DNA of 45,827 nt from Anaerolinea sp. (lineage in GTDB: Bacteria > Chloroflexota > Anaerolineae > Anaerolineales > Villigracilaceae), in NCBI GenBank assembly GCA_020719725.1, contig DYPU01000012.1:1-45827 (forward strand), in the 5' to 3' direction. The notes beneath the pieces are model-generated. The model ran no database searches and was not told where the DNA came from. It worked only from the letters and a program-made list of their open reading frames with translations. How positions within the stretch are numbered: position 1 is the stretch's first letter; every line of letters begins with the position of its first letter. The position numbers were made by a program, and so were the translations under genes. Shown here in pieces: positions 28,526 to 36,783 of the stretch.

Positions 28526-30004
28526 ATGCCACTCAAGAAGTCGAATTTATATGCGCTGCTCGGCCTCGCACGTTCAGCTTCGGCGGACGAAATTCGACAC
28601 GCCTATTTAAAATCTGCAAAAAAATTACACCCCGATAAAAACAGCGCCCCCGGAGAAACTGAGCTATTTCTGGATGTGCAGCAAGCCTACCAGATTCTCT
28701 CGGATGCGCAGCGCCGCGCCGCCTACGATGCCAGCCTGCCCCTAGAGCCAGAGCCGCCCCTGGCCTCCCAGATTGCTTTCAAAATAGATGTCAGCCGTAA
28801 AACGATGATGAGTGGGAGCGACAAACAGCTCACCTATCTTTTGTTTAACCTGGCTGCCAGCGACGAAGAAATAAAAAACGCCACAACCCCGCCCCTCAAC
28901 ATCTGCCTGGCGTTAGATTGCTCAACATCAATGCAAGGCCCAAAAATGGACACGGCCAAGGCAACCGCCATCCAATTGATGCGAAAACTGCGCCCACAAG
29001 ACATTTTCTCTGTGGTCAGCTTTAATGACAAAGCCGAAGTGAGCCTGCCAGCCACCCGCCAAATCAACCTGCGCCGGGCCGAAATGCAAATCCAGATGCT
29101 CAAAACCGGGGGCAGCACCGAGATATTAAGTGGATTAAGCGCTGCCCTGCAAGAAATTCGCCGCTATAACAACCCAAACTTCATTAACCATGTCATCCTG
29201 CTAACCGATGGGCGCACCTACGGCGACGAAGCCCTCTGCTACGAGGAAGCCAAACACGCGGCCCAGGACAGAATTGGCATTAGCGGGCTTGGCATTGGCA
29301 GCGGCTGGAATGATGTCTTTTTAGATCACTTAGCGACCCTGACCGGCGGAAACACAATGTTTGTGGAGCATCCAAAAGACATTGAACGCCTTCTGGTAGA
29401 AAAATTTACCAGCCTTTCAAAAGCCTTTGCTCAAAACGTAACCCTTTTTATTGATGAAATTCCTGAGGCCGAAATTCAATATGCATTTCGCATCCAACCT
29501 GAAACAGGCCCCTTAGTAATAGACAAAGTAATGCGGCTTGGCCCAATTTTTTTTGACCAGGGCCTGACCGTCATCCTCGAATTCAGTATTCACGGCAAAA
29601 GAAACAACAACACCAACTTTCTACTGCTAAAAGGACACTTGGAAGCCGCAGTAGCCTCCAGTCTGGCCCCCGTGCCAACCATTCCCATCCTGCTAAATAT
29701 AAAAATAGACGACGATGCTAATCCCAGTTCGCCATCTCCAACCATCATTAAAGCCTTATCAAAGTTGACACTTTATCGCATTCAAGAAAAGGCCAGAATT
29801 GCCATCAACAGTGGTGATTACGAAAAAGCCACTCAGCACCTGCAAAGATTAGCTACCCACTTGCTCTCGCAAGGAGAAAACAACCTTGCCAAAACCATTC
29901 TATTGGAAGCCCAACAACTTGAACAACAAAAATCATTCTCAGAAAGTGGAATGAAACAAATCAAATATGGCACCAGATCACTTCTGATGCCAGGCGAGCG
30001 ATGA
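28526..30004 (+). CDS. J-domain protein fused to a von Willebrand A domain
   Basis: A 492-residue two-domain protein. Residues 5-70 form a J domain with the HPD motif intact at 35-37, the part that stimulates DnaK-type ATPases. Residues about 124-305 form a VWA domain with a complete MIDAS: Asp131, Ser133 and Ser135 (DCSTS), Thr198 in TGGST and Asp228 in LLTDGR. A beta-rich region (about 306-390) and a helical C-terminus (about 415-480) follow. The usual DnaJ glycine-rich and zinc-finger domains are absent. It lies between the PP2C and FHA genes and overlaps the FHA gene by 4 bp. A scaffold or client-recruiting role is inferred. Confidence 0.9.
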   Translation: MPLKKSNLYALLGLARSASADEIRHAYLKSAKKLHPDKNSAPGETELFLDVQQAYQILSDAQRRAAYDASLPLEPEPPLASQIAFKIDVSRKTMMSGSDKQLTYLLFNLAASDEEIKNATTPPLNICLALDCSTSMQGPKMDTAKATAIQLMRKLRPQDIFSVVSFNDKAEVSLPATRQINLRRAEMQIQMLKTGGSTEILSGLSAALQEIRRYNNPNFINHVILLTDGRTYGDEALCYEEAKHAAQDRIGISGLGIGSGWNDVFLDHLATLTGGNTMFVEHPKDIERLLVEKFTSLSKAFAQNVTLFIDEIPEAEIQYAFRIQPETGPLVIDKVMRLGPIFFDQGLTVILEFSIHGKRNNNTNFLLLKGHLEAAVASSLAPVPTIPILLNIKIDDDANPSSPSPTIIKALSKLTLYRIQEKARIAINSGDYEKATQHLQRLATHLLSQGENNLAKTILLEAQQLEQQKSFSESGMKQIKYGTRSLLMPGER

Positions 30005-30501
30005 CCATGATCGTATGTCCAAATTGTAAAAACCAGGAACCTACCGGCGCTATTTTTTGCAGCGAATGCGGAATGCAACTTACGCAGTTGGAAGGCAAAA
30101 AAACGCAGCAAATTATCCCCAATTCAGACGATCTGGGCACAGCGCCCATCCAACAAAATATTTCAGGGTCCAATGATACCTGGATCTCTTTGCATTTACT
30201 TGATAGTGGACAAATTTTACCGGTTGCCAACCGCACAGAATTTACAATAGGCCGGATTAGCGACAATCAACCCATTATGCCTGATATTGACTTAACCCCC
30301 TTTCAGGCTTTCAATCATGGCGTATCACGATTACACACCGTAGTTCGCTTGGCAAATGGAATTATAACGGCCATGGATCTTGGCTCATCAAATGGCACTT
30401 ATCTCAATGGCGTACGCTTAATTGCAAACGTAGAAAGCCCCATCAGACACGGAGATATTATCGCCCTGGGTAAGCTAAAAATACAAATTATTCTCTCGTA
30501 A
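30001..30501 (+). CDS. Zinc-ribbon plus FHA domain protein
   Basis: A 166-residue protein. The N-terminus has a zinc ribbon with Cys6, Cys9, Cys20 and Cys23. After a linker of about 35 residues comes an FHA domain (about 62-166), which binds phosphothreonine. Its conserved residues are visible: Gly84-Arg85, Ser109-Arg110 and His112, and SSNGTYLN at 129-136. It is a likely target or reader of the kinase. The start at 30001 overlaps the J-VWA stop by 4 bp; a second ATG at 30007 would remove two residues and is also possible. The C-terminus ends directly after the FHA fold. Confidence 0.93.
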   Translation: MTMIVCPNCKNQEPTGAIFCSECGMQLTQLEGKKTQQIIPNSDDLGTAPIQQNISGSNDTWISLHLLDSGQILPVANRTEFTIGRISDNQPIMPDIDLTPFQAFNHGVSRLHTVVRLANGIITAMDLGSSNGTYLNGVRLIANVESPIRHGDIIALGKLKIQIILS

Positions 30502-30510
30502 GGAACACCT

Positions 30511-30750
30511 ATGCCCTCTGTCTTAATCCACATCGCAAACGAAGACCCCATCCTGGGCGAAATTGAAAAACTACCCGGCTCAGGAGAAACCATCATTCTC
30601 GTCAAAAACCCGCGCCGCAGAGATGGCAAAGACATCCATTACCTGGTTGCCAACGTCACTCAGGTAATTTGGCCCATCAATCGCGTCAATTTTATTGAAA
30701 TTATGCCAGGTGAAGACGAAGAACAAATCATCGGCTTCGTCCGGGAGTAA
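30511..30750 (+). CDS. Small conserved-looking protein of unknown function, 79 residues
   Basis: I do not recognise a family. The protein is short, acidic at the C-terminus and predicted mostly beta: [53 protein letters not shown] precedes the ATG at 30511. It lies 9 bp after the FHA gene and 5 bp before the response-regulator gene, so it is probably translated as part of the same transcript. It has no Cys, no signal peptide and no membrane helix. It may be an accessory or adaptor of the signalling cluster, but this is inferred from position only. Confidence 0.75.
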   Translation: MPSVLIHIANEDPILGEIEKLPGSGETIILVKNPRRRDGKDIHYLVANVTQVIWPINRVNFIEIMPGEDEEQIIGFVRE

Positions 30751-30755
30751 AAACA

Positions 30756-31478
30756 ATGAATGTAGATGACTTTGAACGCCGCCGAATTTTGGTGGTAGAT
30801 GATGAAGAACGGATGGTACGATTTATCCGCCTAAATTTGGAACATGATGGATTTCAGGTAACGGAGGCGTTTAACGGCAAACAAGCCGTTCAGCGCCTGC
30901 GCGACATTACCCCCGACCTGATCCTGCTCGATGTAATGATGCCCGACCTGAATGGATTCGAAGTACTGGAGATGATTCGAGAAATCAGCAACGTCCCGGT
31001 CATCATGCTGACCGCCAAAAGCGAAGAAGATGACCGGGTACGCGGGCTGGAACTGGGCGCAGATGACTATGTTACCAAACCTTTTAGCCCGCGCGAACTG
31101 GTCAGCCGGGTCAAAGCCGTTTTGCGACGCACCGAATCAGCAAGCGGATCGATGCACGGCTTAATTGAAATTGACGAGCGGCTGAAAATAGACTTTGACC
31201 GGCGCGAAGTCTGGCTGGAAAGCAAAATTGTCAAACTGCGCCCCACCGAATACCGATTGCTATTTCATTTGGTACAAAACGCGGGCTGGGTTGTCTCTCA
31301 CGACCAACTTTTGGCAAAAGTTTGGGGCTACGAATATCGAGATGAGCCACACTACGTCAGACTCTACATCAATTACCTGCGTCAAAAACTGGAAAAAGAC
31401 CCGGCCAACCCCAAATATATTTTGACAGAACGCGGAGTCGGATATCGCTTCCTTGACTTTAGACGCCAAAAAGAGTAA
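30756..31478 (+). CDS. OmpR/PhoB-family response regulator
   Basis: A 240-residue two-domain regulator. The receiver (about residues 9-125) has the acidic pair Asp15-Asp16, the phosphoacceptor Asp59 in LLDVMMPD, Thr86 (MLTAKS), Tyr105 and Lys108 (VTKPF). A winged-helix DNA-binding domain (about 140-237) contains [18 protein letters not shown] and [13 protein letters not shown]. No histidine kinase gene is adjacent, so either a distant kinase or the neighbouring Ser/Thr system controls it. Its stop codon lies within the left arm of a terminator hairpin. Confidence 0.95.
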   Translation: MNVDDFERRRILVVDDEERMVRFIRLNLEHDGFQVTEAFNGKQAVQRLRDITPDLILLDVMMPDLNGFEVLEMIREISNVPVIMLTAKSEEDDRVRGLELGADDYVTKPFSPRELVSRVKAVLRRTESASGSMHGLIEIDERLKIDFDRREVWLESKIVKLRPTEYRLLFHLVQNAGWVVSHDQLLAKVWGYEYRDEPHYVRLYINYLRQKLEKDPANPKYILTERGVGYRFLDFRRQKE

Positions 31479-31519
31479 AAAGAAAGACGACCATAATGGT
31501 CGTCTTTCTTTTTACTCTT
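31471..31519. terminator. Terminator with a 23-bp stem, overlapping the regulator's stop codon
   Basis: Arms 31471-31493 and 31497-31519 are exactly complementary (core AAAGACGACCA/TGGTCGTCTTT) with a 3-base loop. The right arm has runs of T. The TAA stop codon at 31476-31478 is inside the left arm. It separates the OmpR-type and NarL-type regulator genes. Confidence 0.92.
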
Positions 31520-31577
31520 GCCAGACCTTGTTGTCTCGGCTATACTCTCAAATTCAAATCAGAGAGGCAGGAAACGA

Positions 31578-32237
31578 ATGGGAAAACAGCGTATTTTGCT
31601 GGTAGATGACCATGAAGTTGTACGACTGGGATTAAAAGCATTGCTAGATCGTCACCCGCACTTTGAAGTCATTGGTGAGGCCAGTTCGGCGCGCGAAGCG
31701 ATTGAACAGGTTGCAAACCTTCAGCCAAACGTCGTGGTGATGGATATACGCTTGCCAGGCACCTCAGGCATTGAAGCCTGCGAAGAAATTGTGCAGCGCT
31801 TTCCAGAGACAAAAGTCATTATGTTGACCTCGTACGCCGAAGATGAAATGCTATTTTCGGCCATTCGGGCCGGAGCTTCGGGGTATATCTTAAAACAAAT
31901 TGGCGGCGAAGACCTGGTACGGGCACTTGATGCAGTTGGACGTGGCGAAGCCTTGTTGGACCCGGCTGTAACACAAAGGGTTTTTCAAGAAGTGCGTAAA
32001 GCGGTAAAGGAAGAGGAGGCTTCTGCCTTTTCGCACCTGAGCCAACAGGAAAAACATGTTTTATTATTGGTTTCAGAAGGAAAAACCAACCGAGAAATTG
32101 CCAAGGCCCTGTTCTTGGGCGAAGGAACGGTGCGAAATTATGTTTCGAGCATTCTTTCCAAGCTGGGCGTTAATAACCGCGCTGAAGCAGCGGCCTATGC
32201 GGTTGAACACAACCTGCGTGAGTATATTTCGGTGTAG
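31578..32237 (+). CDS. NarL/FixJ-family response regulator
   Basis: A 219-residue regulator. The ATG at 31578 is preceded by AGGCAGGAA; a longer open frame to 31518 would begin inside the terminator. The receiver has Asp10-Asp11, phosphoacceptor Asp56 (VVMDIRLPG), Thr84 and Lys106. A LuxR-type helix-turn-helix follows (about residues 150-212: [21 protein letters not shown] and [14 protein letters not shown]). Its layout resembles DevR/DosR-like regulators. No sensor kinase is adjacent. It lies directly after the OmpR-type gene, separated by that gene's terminator, so it is probably transcribed on its own. Confidence 0.95.
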   Translation: MGKQRILLVDDHEVVRLGLKALLDRHPHFEVIGEASSAREAIEQVANLQPNVVVMDIRLPGTSGIEACEEIVQRFPETKVIMLTSYAEDEMLFSAIRAGASGYILKQIGGEDLVRALDAVGRGEALLDPAVTQRVFQEVRKAVKEEEASAFSHLSQQEKHVLLLVSEGKTNREIAKALFLGEGTVRNYVSSILSKLGVNNRAEAAAYAVEHNLREYISV

Positions 32238-32255
32238 TTCCATCTAAAATGAATT

Positions 32256-32281
32256 AACCGAGGCCAAAATGGCCCGGTTTT
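32256..32281 (+). terminator. First terminator hairpin after the NarL-type gene
   Basis: AACCG then GGCC (32256-32265, with a one-base bulge at 32261) pairs with GGCCCGGTT (32271-32279) across a 5-base loop, followed by TTTT. It lies about 20 bp after the stop codon. Confidence 0.7.
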
Positions 32282-32292
32282 ACGCATTGAAC

Positions 32293-32337
32293 AGTCAACA
32301 AAAAAGAGCCTTTTATCCGGGCTCTTTTTTGTTGACT
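32293..32337. terminator. Second, bidirectional terminator between the NarL-type and nfo genes
   Basis: Arms 32293-32310 and 32320-32337 are exactly complementary over 18 bp (core AAAAGAGCC/GGCTCTTTT) with a 9-base loop. The A and T runs serve both the plus-strand regulator and the minus-strand nfo gene, whose stop codon lies at its edge. Confidence 0.92.
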
Positions 32338-33181
32338 ACTGCCCACTAATTTCCTGCCAGGCGGCACGCATGGCGAGGGAATCTGTTTCCATAATTGGAC
32401 TTTCGCATAAAATCCTACCGCCAGCCTGAAAAGCGTGCAGGGCGCGGAATAAGCCCGCCAAGTCGAAGTCCGATTCGGCGATGGGCAGGTGGTTTTTCTC
32501 GCCTTTTGGGCCATATTCAATGCCCGAAAGGTGAATGTGAAGCTGTTGCAGGGCGGTCTGGCCTAAAACACGGCCATAAAGTTCCAGCCGGGCGCTCCAC
32601 TCATCGTAGGAGTTGACGCTCCCGTTACCGGGGCGGGCATGCAGGTGGGCAAAGTCGAGGCAGGGGTAAATGCCTGGGATGGCGCGGCCCATTTCCAGCG
32701 TATCTTCGAGCGATCCGAGCATGGCGCTTTTGCCCATCGTTTCGGGGCGTAAAGTAACCGGGTTGCCAGCCGCCCGCAGTTCATCCAAACAATTTTGCAA
32801 ACGCGGAATGGCAATTTTCAGTACATCGGACGGGTCTTGTTCAAAATAGGAACCGGGATGAAAGATGATGTCGGTGGCTCCGGCCAGATTGCCATAATGA
32901 GCGGCATCCATCAGGCGTTGACGCGATTTAGGCCACTCTTCGGCATTGGCATTCAGGTTAATAAAATAGGGAGCGTGAACGCTGATGGCAACATTCTGTT
33001 CAGCGGCGGTTTTGTTAATTGCGGCGCAGGTTTCGGGGGTGACGCGCACCGCTTGCACCCAACCCAATTCCAGCGCGTCCAAACCAAGTTCGCGCAGAAA
33101 TAAAATAGAACCAACCGAGCCACCCGGTTTTTTAGGAGTCTGAAGGGGTGATCCAACTGTACCAAAACGGAAAGAAAGCAT
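32336..33181 (-). CDS. nfo: Endonuclease IV (AP endonuclease), archaeal-like
   Basis: Base-excision-repair enzyme that cleaves at abasic sites. The TIM-barrel metal ligands are all visible: HAPYFINL, FHPGSYF, RPETMGK, DFAHLHAR, HIHLSGIEYG and CESP. The ETMGK and DFAHLHAR contexts resemble archaeal endonuclease IV more than E. coli Nfo. I start it at the ATG at 33181 (281 residues), which has GGGAG about 10 bp upstream; an in-frame TTG at 33196 is less likely. It is a single gene with a terminator after it. A sugar-isomerase-like member of the same superfamily is the alternative but fits less well. Confidence 0.85.
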   Translation of the reverse strand: MLSFRFGTVGSPLQTPKKPGGSVGSILFLRELGLDALELGWVQAVRVTPETCAAINKTAAEQNVAISVHAPYFINLNANAEEWPKSRQRLMDAAHYGNLAGATDIIFHPGSYFEQDPSDVLKIAIPRLQNCLDELRAAGNPVTLRPETMGKSAMLGSLEDTLEMGRAIPGIYPCLDFAHLHARPGNGSVNSYDEWSARLELYGRVLGQTALQQLHIHLSGIEYGPKGEKNHLPIAESDFDLAGLFRALHAFQAGGRILCESPIMETDSLAMRAAWQEISGQ

Positions 33182-33324
33182 ACTGTTTTCTCCCAAACAA
33201 GTAAGAATTTAAGACTCTACCGTTTCTGATGCGAAAGCGACCCATTCGGGCCTAACGAACAATATTTTTATACTTGACGGGGTGCCCGTAGCTTTCAAAC
33301 GCATTAAAACTTTTAGAGCCAAAC

Positions 33325-33711
33325 TTAACCAACAAAAAGCGCATTCAATTTGAGCAAGAGTGGCGGCCCCAACAATAGCAGCCCCACCAGCACCGCTGAG
33401 CCTGCCGCAATCAACACAGCCGCAGCCGCAACATCTTTGCCTACTTTGGCAAGCCGGTGGTAAGTTGGGCTGGCTAAATCGACGATGGCTTCGATGGCTG
33501 TATTAAAAAATTCAGCAGACCAGACCAGCGCAATCACCAGCACTAAAACCGCCCAATCGCGGGCCGGTAAAGCCAGCCAGAGGGCCAGCCCAACCACGCA
33601 GGTGGTCGCAAGAGCATGAATCCAAGCATTGCGCTGGGTGCGCAAAACATATTCCCAACCCTGAAAAGCGTAACGAAAAGCAGCAATGCGAGAAACAAAA
33701 AAAGCCTTCAT
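33325..33711 (-). CDS. dgkA: Diacylglycerol/undecaprenol kinase (DgkA family)
   Basis: Small membrane lipid kinase of 128 residues with three hydrophobic helices (about 33-50, 53-70 and 96-118). The catalytic motif AEFFNTAIEAIVDL is at about 66-79 with Glu67, Asn70 and Glu74, and the KDVAAAAVL segment is at 92-100. In Gram-positive-type bacteria this family recycles undecaprenol. The start at 33711 is 4 bp after the ybeY stop; a much longer open frame starts inside ybeY in another frame and was rejected. Last gene of the yqeY-pgpH-ybeY-dgkA set, whose order is conserved in many bacteria. Confidence 0.9.
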   Translation of the reverse strand: MKAFFVSRIAAFRYAFQGWEYVLRTQRNAWIHALATTCVVGLALWLALPARDWAVLVLVIALVWSAEFFNTAIEAIVDLASPTYHRLAKVGKDVAAAAVLIAAGSAVLVGLLLLGPPLLLKLNALFVG

Positions 33712-33715
33712 GCTG

Positions 33716-34171
33716 TTATTCACGAATGTTGATATTTTCCAGGCCCAATTGGGCCAAAATCTGGCCCTGCGCAGCCCACATACGTTCTTTTTCAGCAGAT
33801 TCAGCGTGGTCATGCCCCAGTAAATGCAAAACGCCATGCACAACTAACAGTTGCATTTCAGCCTGAAGGGGATGTCTGGCGGCAAGGGCTTGAAGAGCAG
33901 CGCGTGGCATAGAAATGAGAATATCTCCCAGGTAGGTTTCACCCGTTTCTGGATCAGGTTCGTCTGAAGGGAAGGACAGCACATCGGTTGGACTGTCGTT
34001 GCCCAAAAAGTCATGATTTAGGGTTTGGAGTTGAGCGTCATCGGTGAGAACAACCGTCAGGGTGACATCGGGTTTGGCAGATTGGTGTTTGAGCGCTGCT
34101 TCAGCGGCCTGTTCCACCAGTTTCGCAAAAGTATCGGGGGTTTCTTCGTGTTGAATTTCGATAAAAATCAT
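33716..34171 (-). CDS. ybeY: Endoribonuclease YbeY (rRNA maturation factor)
   Basis: Zinc-dependent endoribonuclease that takes part in 16S rRNA maturation and ribosome quality control. The metal-binding motif HGVLHLLGHDH is at residues 112-122, giving the three His ligands 112, 116 and 122. The upstream LSFPSDEPDP and GDILIS segments are also typical. At 151 residues the length is normal. It overlaps the PgpH gene by 4 bp and is followed within 4 bp by dgkA. Confidence 0.97.
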   Translation of the reverse strand: MIFIEIQHEETPDTFAKLVEQAAEAALKHQSAKPDVTLTVVLTDDAQLQTLNHDFLGNDSPTDVLSFPSDEPDPETGETYLGDILISMPRAALQALAARHPLQAEMQLLVVHGVLHLLGHDHAESAEKERMWAAQGQILAQLGLENINIRE

Positions 34172-36294
34172 GGGGTTTCTGCCTTTTTGGTGGGTGAATC
34201 CTGCGCGGCGCGCGCATCGCTGGCGGGATAGGCAATGCGCGGATGGTAGAGGCCGGTCAGGGTGGTGACAAACGCATCTGTAATGATGGTCAGGTCTTTG
34301 AGGGTGAAACGGGTTTCAGAAAGTTGATCTTCTTTTTGGCAAAAATCGATTGTCTGTTGGACAATTTTACGCAGCTCTTCCTCGGTTTTGGGGCGGTTGG
34401 AACGGGCGCGGGCTTCGACGCCGTCAGCAAGCATCAGTAAAGCGGTTTCCCGTGAACGCGGACGCGGCCCTGGGTAGCGGAAGTTGGCCTCGTCCACCTG
34501 GGTTGAGTCATCTCCGGCAGCTTTAAGCGCTTGGACATACTGGTAGCGAGTGATGAGTGTGCCGTGATGTTCCAGCATAAAATCCTGAATACGTTTGGGG
34601 AGGCGGTGTCTTTTAGCCAACGCCACCCCATCGGCAACGTGCCGAATGATGGATTCGGCGGCAGCCTGAGGTGGAATATCGTCGTGTGGGTTCAGGTTGT
34701 CGGGCATCTGATTTTCGATAAAAAAAGGCGGGTTCAGCGCCTTGCCAACATCGTGGTAAAGAGCGCCAACTCGAATCAGCAGGGTGTCCATGCCCAGTTT
34801 TTCAGCCGCTTGCTCGGCCAAATTGGAAACCAAAAGACTGTGCTGGTAGGTTCCGGGCGCATTCCGCAAAAAATATTGCAATAAAGGCGCATCTGGGCGT
34901 GAAATTTCGACCAGGCGCAAGGGCGTGGTTAGCCCCAAAAACTCGGCCAGCATGTATTGCAGCATGAGCGCCAGGCTGGCCGAGATAAGCCCCATAAAGA
35001 GTGCTGCGCCGCCGAACTGAAAAAAGCCCAGTGGATCAATTTCGGCTTCGGGCAGGCGGTAGGCAATGAGAATGACCGTGCCCGAAATAGCAGCCACCAA
35101 CCCGGCCCAAATGAAAGCGCCAAAGCGCTGGGCGCGCCCCAAAGAAAGGATGCTAACCAGTGAAGAAAACATAAAATATAAAGTCAGGTCAAAGCTGTTG
35201 GGCAGGCTGTAAGCCGAAAGGATGCTTAGCGATAGCGTTAACATGAGCGCGCCGCCCGGCCCAAACAAAGTGGCGATCAACATTCCAAACCCAGGAACTG
35301 GGAAAATGTAGGGAACCAGTGTGCGATACGGAATAACAATTCGCGCAAAGAGCAAAAAAAGCAAAAAAAGAAAGGCAATCAAAATCAGGCTGCGGCTATC
35401 GTTATAAAAATAAGGGCGGCGGCGATGAAAATATAACCCGGTAAAGAGCATCAAAACGCTCACTAATGCGCCCGAAGAGACATAATCGATGACTGGATTA
35501 TTTGGGCGAATTAGGCCCAGGGTTTTAAGCGCTTCGAGGCTGGCCTCTGTCAGCACCTCGCCGCGTTGAACCACAATTTGACCGGCAATATAGGTTTGGG
35601 TAATGGGTTGGACTGCCTGGCGGGCTTGTTCGCGGGCAGCCAGGGTTTGTTCTTCACTAAAAAAGCTATTGGTGACAATAAAAGGAGTTACCAGGTCTAC
35701 TACCAGCGCCGACTGTTCTTCGTTGAGGGCAAAACTGACCAGGCTGGAAACGGTCTGACGAGTGGCTTCGAGATTTTTTTCACGGATGGCGTTTCTTAAA
35801 ATGCGCTCCAACAGCACCATCGATTCACTTTGCACCGCGCCCCAGCGGCCTTCTGAAATTAGCAAAATGCGGCCAATTGATGCTTCGCTCAGGCTGATAT
35901 CGGCCAGGGTTGCCAGGCTGGCGCGTTTTTCGGCGGGCAAAGCGGTCTGGTCATCGCGCACGGTTTGGATGAATTGGATGGCAACCCATAAACGTTCCAC
36001 CTGGCGGCGCGCGATGGTACGGTCGGGCGAGGTATAAACATCGGCAACACTACTTTCCGCCACCCGACGGGCCTGCTCGGTACGCACTTCGCTAATATAT
36101 TCGGCATTGCGCGGCGCCTGATAATCTTGTTGGGCCACCTGACCAGCATCCAGCGGAATCGAATCGCTATCCCCACTGATGGGGATAGCGAGAATGGCAT
36201 AGGCTGCCAGGCTGGTAAAAAGCAGCAAAAACAAAGCCAAAACATCGTGGCGGGGAAGCTGCTTCCACCAACGAAGCTGTTCGGGCAGGATCAT
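34168..36294 (-). CDS. pgpH: PgpH-like 7TM-HD cyclic-di-AMP phosphodiesterase
   Basis: Membrane enzyme of 708 residues that in characterised relatives hydrolyses c-di-AMP. One N-terminal helix (about 18-38) is followed by an extracytoplasmic domain (about 41-268), then seven helices (about 272-455), then a cytosolic HD domain (about 480-690). The HD ligands are visible: His485 (YQHSLL), His514-Asp515 (LYHDVGK), His551-552 region (IIRHVAD) and the HHGT at about 576. The 4-bp overlaps with yqeY and ybeY, and the standard order with dgkA, support the identity. No phoH gene lies between yqeY and this gene. Confidence 0.93.
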   Translation of the reverse strand: MILPEQLRWWKQLPRHDVLALFLLLFTSLAAYAILAIPISGDSDSIPLDAGQVAQQDYQAPRNAEYISEVRTEQARRVAESSVADVYTSPDRTIARRQVERLWVAIQFIQTVRDDQTALPAEKRASLATLADISLSEASIGRILLISEGRWGAVQSESMVLLERILRNAIREKNLEATRQTVSSLVSFALNEEQSALVVDLVTPFIVTNSFFSEEQTLAAREQARQAVQPITQTYIAGQIVVQRGEVLTEASLEALKTLGLIRPNNPVIDYVSSGALVSVLMLFTGLYFHRRRPYFYNDSRSLILIAFLFLLFLLFARIVIPYRTLVPYIFPVPGFGMLIATLFGPGGALMLTLSLSILSAYSLPNSFDLTLYFMFSSLVSILSLGRAQRFGAFIWAGLVAAISGTVILIAYRLPEAEIDPLGFFQFGGAALFMGLISASLALMLQYMLAEFLGLTTPLRLVEISRPDAPLLQYFLRNAPGTYQHSLLVSNLAEQAAEKLGMDTLLIRVGALYHDVGKALNPPFFIENQMPDNLNPHDDIPPQAAAESIIRHVADGVALAKRHRLPKRIQDFMLEHHGTLITRYQYVQALKAAGDDSTQVDEANFRYPGPRPRSRETALLMLADGVEARARSNRPKTEEELRKIVQQTIDFCQKEDQLSETRFTLKDLTIITDAFVTTLTGLYHPRIAYPASDARAAQDSPTKKAETP

Positions 36295-36737
36295 GATGCG
36301 AGCAGTTCTCGAACGGCTGCGCTAACCAGGTCTCCAGGTGCGCGACCAGAGATTTTCGGGAGCATGGCTTTCATCACCTTGCCCATGTCGGCGGGGCCGC
36401 TTGCGCCAGTTTCGGCAATGGCCTGACGGGCTAGCTCGCGCAGTTCGTCGGGGCTCATGGATTGTGGCAAAAAGGTATTGAGAATATCAATTTCGGTTTG
36501 AGCGGCGGCGGCCAGGTCGGTACGGGAAGCGCGATTGGCTTCTTCCAACGCTTCACGGCGCGTTTTGGCTTCTTTTTGCAGAATAGCCAGCACGGCGGCT
36601 TCGTCGAGAGAAATTCGCTTATCCACTTCCACTTGTTTGATGGCGGCTAAAACCATGCGGACGGTGTCTTTGCGGGTTGTGTCACCAGTTTTCATGGCAT
36701 CTTTAAGAGCTTCGTTTAGTTTAGTTTTGGTATCCAT
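36291..36737 (-). CDS. YqeY/GatB-tail family protein
   Basis: A 148-residue helical protein related to the C-terminal domain of GatB, known as YqeY. The N-terminal MDTKTKLNEALKDAMKTGD region, with TVRMVLAAIKQVE, and the C-terminal ADMGKVMKAMLPKISGRAPG are characteristic. It may bind tRNA or assist amidotransferase, but the function is not settled. It overlaps pgpH by 4 bp. A TATAAT on the minus strand at 36750-36745 lies just before the start but has no good -35, so the gene may be transcribed from the cyclase promoter further upstream or from a weak own promoter. Confidence 0.93.
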   Translation of the reverse strand: MDTKTKLNEALKDAMKTGDTTRKDTVRMVLAAIKQVEVDKRISLDEAAVLAILQKEAKTRREALEEANRASRTDLAAAAQTEIDILNTFLPQSMSPDELRELARQAIAETGASGPADMGKVMKAMLPKISGRAPGDLVSAAVRELLAS

Positions 36738-36783
36738 GCTTAAAATTATACCTTTCAGGAATTGTTTTTGTGTTAGATGATGG

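Noticed and set aside
31518-31577. Longer N-terminus for the NarL-type regulator
   Set aside because: It would begin inside a 23-bp terminator; the ATG at 31578 has a ribosome binding site and starts at the normal receiver position.
33712-33843. Longer N-terminus for the dgkA gene
   Set aside because: The extra 44 residues are the ybeY coding sequence read in another frame, and DgkA proteins are about 120-130 residues.
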